61,617 nucleotides of DNA from Sulfopaludibacter sp035551455. Lineage in GTDB: Bacteria; Acidobacteriota; Terriglobia; Bryobacterales; Bryobacteraceae. Shown here piece after piece: positions 57,871-61,617 of this stretch. The DNA is taken from assembly GCA_035551455.1 (NCBI GenBank), contig DASZMZ010000282.1, positions 1 through 61,617 of the forward strand, in the 5' to 3' direction. Numbering within the stretch: position 1 is the first letter of the stretch; each line of letters begins with the position of its first letter. Below the pieces are notes generated by a model. The model had not been told where the DNA came from. It was given only the letters and a program-made list of their open reading frames with translations, and made no database searches. A program made the translations under genes and the position numbers.

Positions 57871-59055
57871 ATGTCCGACAATTCTGAGGATTTCTACCGG
57901 ATTCAGAAGCTGCCCCCGTACGTCTTCGCCGTCATCAATGAGATGCGCGCCAAAGCGCGGGCAGCACAAATCGACGTCATCGATCTGGGCATGGGAAATC
58001 CCGACGGCGCCACGCCGCGTGTGATCGTCAACAAGATGATCGAAGCCACGCGCAACGCGCGCAACCACCGCTATTCGCAGTCGCGCGGCATCCCCCGCCT
58101 GCGCGAAGAAATCGCTCGCCGCTACAAGACCAACTACGGAGTCGATCTCGACCCGGAGAAGGAAGCGATTGTCACGATCGGCGCGAAGGATGCGCTCGCC
58201 CACCTGCTGTTCGCCACTGTTGGCCCCGGCGACGCCGTCGTGTCTCCCAACCCTGCCTACCCGATCCACCAATACGGCGTCCTGATGGCGGAAGGCCATG
58301 CTTGTATGCTGCCGATGCCGGACGCCGCCACGTTCCTCAACCGGCTGGAGGATCTCTACCGCACCTCCTCACGCAAGCCCAAACTGCTGCTCATCTCCTT
58401 CCCGCATAACCCCACCACCACCTGCGTGGATCTCGATTTTTTCCGCGAGATCGTGCGCCTGGCCGCGGCCCACGGCACCATGATCATTCACGACTTCGCG
58501 TACGCCGATCTGGGCTTCGACGGCTACAAGCCGCCCAGTATTCTGCAGGTGGAAGGCGCTAAGGATATCGCCGTGGAGATCTTCTCCATGTCCAAGAGCT
58601 ACAACATGGCCGGATGGCGCGTGGGTTTCTGCCTGGGCAATCAGAAGATGATCGCGGCACTGGCGCGCATCAAGAGCTATCTGGATTACGGAGTCTTCCA
58701 GCCCATTCAGATTGCGTCGATCATTGGACTGCGCGAATGCGAAGAGGAGACCAAGAAGATTTGCGCCCTCTATCAGCGGCGCCGCGACGTGCTGGTGAAC
58801 GGCTTGAAGCGGGCCGGATGGCCGGTGGAGAAGCCGCGCGGCTCCATGTTCCTGTGGGCGCCCGTCCCGGAGCGGTATCGCGCCGCTGGGTCGCTGGAGT
58901 TCTGCAAGCAGCTACTGGAGAAGGCCCAAGTGGCCGTGTCCCCGGGTATCGGCTTCGGTCCCCTGGGAGAAGGCCACGTCCGCTTCGCCTTCGTGGAAAA
59001 CGATCAGCGGATTCGACAGGCCACTCGCGCCATCGGTCAGTTCTTAAAGAGCTAG
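57871..59055 (+). CDS. alaC: AlaC-type alanine/glutamate-pyruvate aminotransferase
   Basis: 394 residues. Class I/II PLP fold: VIDLGMGNPDGATP, RYSQSRGIPRLREEIARRY, SFPHNPTTTCVD, and the Schiff-base Lys in SMSKSYNMAGWRVGF. The stretch IKSYLDYGVFQPIQIASIIG fits AlaC (YfdZ) and its LL-diaminopimelate aminotransferase relatives. Cytoplasmic. It starts 4 bases after the sortase stop but its role is metabolic, so linkage may be only positional. Confidence 0.85.
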   Translation: MSDNSEDFYRIQKLPPYVFAVINEMRAKARAAQIDVIDLGMGNPDGATPRVIVNKMIEATRNARNHRYSQSRGIPRLREEIARRYKTNYGVDLDPEKEAIVTIGAKDALAHLLFATVGPGDAVVSPNPAYPIHQYGVLMAEGHACMLPMPDAATFLNRLEDLYRTSSRKPKLLLISFPHNPTTTCVDLDFFREIVRLAAAHGTMIIHDFAYADLGFDGYKPPSILQVEGAKDIAVEIFSMSKSYNMAGWRVGFCLGNQKMIAALARIKSYLDYGVFQPIQIASIIGLRECEEETKKICALYQRRRDVLVNGLKRAGWPVEKPRGSMFLWAPVPERYRAAGSLEFCKQLLEKAQVAVSPGIGFGPLGEGHVRFAFVENDQRIRQATRAIGQFLKS

Positions 59056-59059
59056 CCGC

Positions 59060-59554
59060 TTACTGCACCTGGTAAGGGACGGTGACGTCCACCGTCTTGG
59101 GCGGGTAGCATGCCTTGTTGCTACATGCCTGATACCGCAACTTCCCGGCGGCGATGCCCGGACCGGCCGGAGCGTTCGCCGCCACCTTGAAGTTCGCCGT
59201 CACATCGAAGTTTCCCGTGAATACCGAGAGCGGCTTATCTTCGAAGTCGTACTTCTCCTGGGTGGCTTTGGGGTAAACCACGGTGCCGCCTTCCAGCGCG
59301 CCCAGGGAAGCCTTGTCCCACGTCAACTTCAGCGGAATCAGATACTCTTGAGTCGGCTTGTCGCTATTCACGTGGAAGCCCGAATCCACCGCCAGGGGAA
59401 TCTTCACCTGCACCGCGGCGTTGCGCTTGCAAACCACCTTCGGCACTTCGCCGACCGAGAGATGTCCGTTACTTTGCGCCAGCAGGAACGGCAGGCACAG
59501 GCTGCCGGTTATCAGCCACTTTGGAAGTTGTCTGGAGAAGTTGTTCAACGCCAT
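59060..59554 (-). CDS. DsbD N-terminal domain-like secreted protein
   Basis: 164 residues. Signal peptide LPKWLITGSLCLPFLLAQ. The domain has FHVNSDKPTQEYLIPLKL and, near the C terminus, KLRYQACSNKACYPPKTVDV, where the two Cys match the redox pair of the periplasmic DsbD alpha domain. The membrane and C-terminal DsbD domains are absent. The start overlaps the TlpA gene by 86 bases. Together they suggest a periplasmic thiol-reducing pair. Confidence 0.8.
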   Translation of the reverse strand: MALNNFSRQLPKWLITGSLCLPFLLAQSNGHLSVGEVPKVVCKRNAAVQVKIPLAVDSGFHVNSDKPTQEYLIPLKLTWDKASLGALEGGTVVYPKATQEKYDFEDKPLSVFTGNFDVTANFKVAANAPAGPGIAAGKLRYQACSNKACYPPKTVDVTVPYQVQ

Positions 59555-60053
59555 CGACGATATCCTTCTTGTTCGCCAGCCCCACGTGGACCGCGGCGAT
59601 CTTTCCTTCCCGATCGATCAGGAATGTAGTTGGCAGCGCATCCACGCCGCCGTAGGCCTGCGCGGTGGAATCGTTGCCCATCACCACGCGATAATTCACG
59701 CCCACTTCCGTCAGGAATGGCTTCACCACTTCCCAGCCCTCGTCATCCATCGAAACGCCCAGAACTTCAAAGCCCTTGTCCTTCTGGTTGCGCTGCAAAT
59801 CCGTGAACCAGGGAATCTCAATGCGGCAGGGGCCGCACCACGTCGCCCAGAAGTCCAACACCACCACCTTGCCCTTATAGTCGGAAAGGTGGACCAGCTT
59901 GCCATCGGCATCTTTCAAGGCGAAATCGGGAGCCACGTGGCGCTCGTTTTCGGGCTTCAGTTCGGTCGCCGCATTGACAGGCGACAGAGAGCAGCCGAGG
60001 CAACCCAGAAGTAGCGCAGCGGCAGACGCGGCAATAAAACGTGAGGGACTCAC
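59469..60053 (-). CDS. TlpA/ResA-like thioredoxin lipoprotein
   Basis: 194 residues from GTG 60053, which has an agga ribosome site 6-7 bases upstream; a TTG at 60071 is the only longer choice. The signal region SAAALLLGCLGCSLSPVNA has a possible lipobox (LLGC or CLGC), so the protein is probably lipid-anchored. The thioredoxin fold includes VVLDFWATWCGPCRIEIPWF with the WCGPC active site, and DALPTTFLIDREGKI with the cis-Pro. Role: reduction of periplasmic disulfides, for instance in cytochrome c maturation. Its 3' end overlaps the DsbD-N gene. Confidence 0.88.
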   Translation of the reverse strand: MSPSRFIAASAAALLLGCLGCSLSPVNAATELKPENERHVAPDFALKDADGKLVHLSDYKGKVVVLDFWATWCGPCRIEIPWFTDLQRNQKDKGFEVLGVSMDDEGWEVVKPFLTEVGVNYRVVMGNDSTAQAYGGVDALPTTFLIDREGKIAAVHVGLANKKDIVDGVEQLLQTTSKVADNRQPVPAVPAGAK

Positions 60054-60071
60054 AGAATGTTCCTGTACCAA

Positions 60072-60620
60072 TTATATCGACAATTGCCTGGTTTCAATTG
60101 TTTCAACAAACCAGCGGCGCCGCGCCCGGCACGGATTTCCGGCAAGCGTGAACTCCGCGTGCCGCGCCACCCCCGAATACAGCCAGGCCGCCGTATCGCA
60201 AAAACTCTCGCAGCAGTAGAGCCGCCACAACGTGCTGCGCGCCGCGACATCCCGCGCCCGCAGTTCCAGTTTCCGCCATTCCGCCGACCAGCCGAGCTCG
60301 CCCAGCACGCCGCCGCGCCACTCCTCGCGAACCCGCGCCTCCCAACTCCAGCGCGCCGGATTTCCCAGCCGCAGCCACACGAAGTGGAACAGCTCATGCA
60401 CCAGAATCCGCGGAAACTCGGCCTGTGTACAGTCGAACGCGATCCGCCGTTCGCGCAAGAACGATCCGGCATGCACCAACCCCCGCCCATCGCGGAGTCC
60501 TACCGCCTGGCGCAGGCGTATGGGCGCGCCCGTCATTGGCGGCAGACTCCCTAGAACAGTCCGCAGAAGCCGTGTTTTTCCAGCATTCTTCAGGTCGTCA
60601 CGAATTTGTAATCGAGCCAT
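60072..60620 (-). CDS. Putative small metallopeptidase-like protein (HExxH)
   Basis: 182 residues from ATG 60620; no good ribosome site is visible and ATG 60536 (MTGAPIRLRQ) is possible. FPRILVHELFHFVWLRLGNP contains His-Glu-x-x-His, which could bind zinc. GLVHAGSFLRERRIAFD and a C-terminal CCESFCDTAAWLYSG give a possible third ligand. No family is named with confidence. It precedes the TlpA gene and is divergent from the STAS gene. Confidence 0.6.
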   Translation of the reverse strand: MARLQIRDDLKNAGKTRLLRTVLGSLPPMTGAPIRLRQAVGLRDGRGLVHAGSFLRERRIAFDCTQAEFPRILVHELFHFVWLRLGNPARWSWEARVREEWRGGVLGELGWSAEWRKLELRARDVAARSTLWRLYCCESFCDTAAWLYSGVARHAEFTLAGNPCRARRRWFVETIETRQLSI

Positions 60621-60634
60621 TGTAGAGTAGCGGA

Positions 60635-60991
60635 ATGGACCAGTTTACCCTTGAATGGCTGCCTGCCACCAACGATCAGGTGCGCACGCTGAAAGTGTCC
60701 GGCCCTTTTACTCTTTCTTCGGTTTTCGATTTTCAAACCATCACCCGGGAAAGCACCGCCCCCATAGTCCTGATCGACCTCTCCGGCGTTCCCTACATGG
60801 ATTCGGCCTCGCTCGGTTCCGTGCTGGGCTTCCACGTCTCTTGTCAGAGGGAATCCCGCAAGTATGCGCTGATCGGACCTTCCGACCGCCTCAAGACGCT
60901 GTTCCGCATCTCCGGGGTCCAGGAGTTGCTGAGCATCTACCCCACGGCAGAAGCCGCGGAGGAAGGCCTAAAAAAGTCGGCTTCGGCGTAG
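60635..60991 (+). CDS. STAS domain protein (anti-sigma factor antagonist-like)
   Basis: 118 residues. VRTLKVSGPFTLSSVFDFQ, VLIDLSGVPYMDSASLGSVL and YALIGPSDRLKTLFRISGVQ define the STAS fold; Ser in DSASLG is the normal phosphorylation site of SpoIIAA/RsbV-type proteins. A kinase/anti-sigma partner is not encoded here. Convergent with the LytTR regulator, one base between stop codons. Confidence 0.88.
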   Translation: MDQFTLEWLPATNDQVRTLKVSGPFTLSSVFDFQTITRESTAPIVLIDLSGVPYMDSASLGSVLGFHVSCQRESRKYALIGPSDRLKTLFRISGVQELLSIYPTAEAAEEGLKKSASA

Positions 60992-60992
60992 C

Positions 60993-61617
60993 TTACAGCT
61001 TAAAGAGCTCCCGCAAACGCCGCGTCTGCACCCGGCTGACCGGCACTTCGGTGTGTTTCTTATCGTCCATCCGCAACTGGTAACTGGACTTGAACCACGG
61101 CACCACTTCCTTGATGTGGTTGATGTTGACCACATAGGAGCGATGCGCCCGCCAGAAGATTTGCGGATCTAGCAGCTCGAGCAACTCCTCGAGCGTGCGG
61201 CACTTCGACTGGCCTTCAATGGTGGGCGTCGAGACGGAAATGATGCCTTCATCGATCGCCGCAAAACACAGCTCTTTCTGATCCACCAGCAGCATTCGCG
61301 TTCCGGCCTGGACGACAATTCGGCTGCTGCTGCGGCCATTGTTCGGCGCGCCGCCACCTTGCTGTTCGATCAATCGGATCAGGGAGTCGACTTGTTCGCG
61401 GGAAAGCCCTGACGTGCGGGGGGTGGACGGGGGTGTGTCGTGGCCGTTTTGCGCCGGATTCTGCAGTCGTGCCCGCACCCGTGCCAGGGCCTGCTCCAGG
61501 CGCGCCCGGTCAAACGGCTTCAGCAGATAGTCGACCGCATTCACCTCGAAGGCGCGGACGGCATACTTGTCGAATGCGGTGGCAAAGATGATCTGCGGCA
61601 GCGTCTCAGGGCCCGTC
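60993..61617 (-). CDS. LytTR-family response regulator (5' end outside the window)
   Basis: The frame runs off the window end: reading minus strand from 61616 gives TGPETLPQIIFATAFDKYAV then RAFEVNAVDYLLKPFDRARL, the last part of a receiver domain with the conserved Lys in LLKPF. Residues near the C terminus (FWRAHRSYVVNINHIKEVVP; VSRVQTRRLRELFKL) are the LytTR DNA-binding domain. The receiver phospho-acceptor lies outside the window. The sensor kinase is probably upstream of it. Confidence 0.9.
   Translation of the reverse strand, partial: TGPETLPQIIFATAFDKYAVRAFEVNAVDYLLKPFDRARLEQALARVRARLQNPAQNGHDTPPSTPRTSGLSREQVDSLIRLIEQQGGGAPNNGRSSSRIVVQAGTRMLLVDQKELCFAAIDEGIISVSTPTIEGQSKCRTLEELLELLDPQIFWRAHRSYVVNINHIKEVVPWFKSSYQLRMDDKKHTEVPVSRVQTRRLRELFKL

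Noticed and set aside
1..61617. tRNA, rRNA, CRISPR array, insertion sequence or prophage
   Set aside because: No TpsiC-like loops outside coding sequence, no repeat-spacer pattern, no transposase or integrase motif and no flanking inverted repeats were seen.

Overview
The window looks like an Acidobacteria chromosome, most likely from the Bryobacterales/Solibacter group. It is GC-rich and carries members of three families that were defined in Acidobacteria: a duplicated orphan permease of the ADOP type (21669-24398), an uncharacterised Soli_TIGR03435 (DUF3738) protein (39955-40881), and a VWFA-related acidobacterial protein (25999-26985). The envelope genes (Wza-like export protein, LolA-like, TonB-like C-terminal domain, DsbD N-terminal domain) indicate a diderm. 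I see no rRNA, tRNA, CRISPR array, insertion sequence or prophage.

Layout. 1-8 kb: S55 peptidase (5' end cut by the window), a secreted beta-propeller protein, a TonB-like protein, a conserved hypothetical and an S9 peptidase. 8-12 kb: a DUF1328 membrane protein with an unusual start-codon hairpin, a large Asp-box (VPS10-like) propeller protein, two small ORFs and a DUF433/DUF5615 toxin-antitoxin-like pair. 12.7-21.7 kb: amidase, M24 Xaa-Pro peptidase, a stand-alone creatinase N-domain, cis-3-hydroxyproline dehydratase-like enzyme, M1 aminopeptidase, MFS sugar-type transporter. 21.7-24.7 kb: ADOP permease with PadR. 24.8-30.5 kb: thioesterase, MoaD-MoaE fusion, VWA protein, Hfq, SuhB, hybrid histidine kinase, GNAT. 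30.5-35.5 kb: a divergent PadR/ABC locus whose permease carries an inserted beta-lactamase-like domain. 35.5-42.8 kb: acyltransferase, LolA-like envelope operon, DUF2007, DUF4159, TIGR03435 protein, hemerythrin, ArsA/Get3 ATPase with a CxxC partner. 42.8-47.9 kb: S46 peptidase homologue, TPR protein, secreted protein, zinc-ribbon/PH membrane protein. 48-57.9 kb: an NtrC-type regulator and a PDZ-GAF-PAS histidine kinase, divergent from a polysaccharide-export operon (Wza, Wzz, CpsD-type kinase) that runs into a secreted protein with a C-terminal sorting signal and a class D/E-like sortase. 57.9-61.6 kb: AlaC-type aminotransferase, TlpA and DsbD-N proteins, a small putative metallopeptidase, STAS protein and a LytTR response regulator (cut by the window end).

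How it fits together. Peptide scavenging is a strong theme: S55, S9, M24, M1 and S46 enzymes or homologues plus a hydroxyproline catabolic enzyme suggest use of proline-rich protein. The two most unusual systems are the PadR-controlled ABC transporter with a beta-lactamase-like insert lacking two of its three catalytic motifs, and the exopolysaccharide locus in which a sortase and its adjacent candidate substrate occupy the place that an exosortase would have in PEP-CTERM loci.

Limits. All family calls come from reading motifs and translations by eye. Domain borders are approximate and no database search was run.
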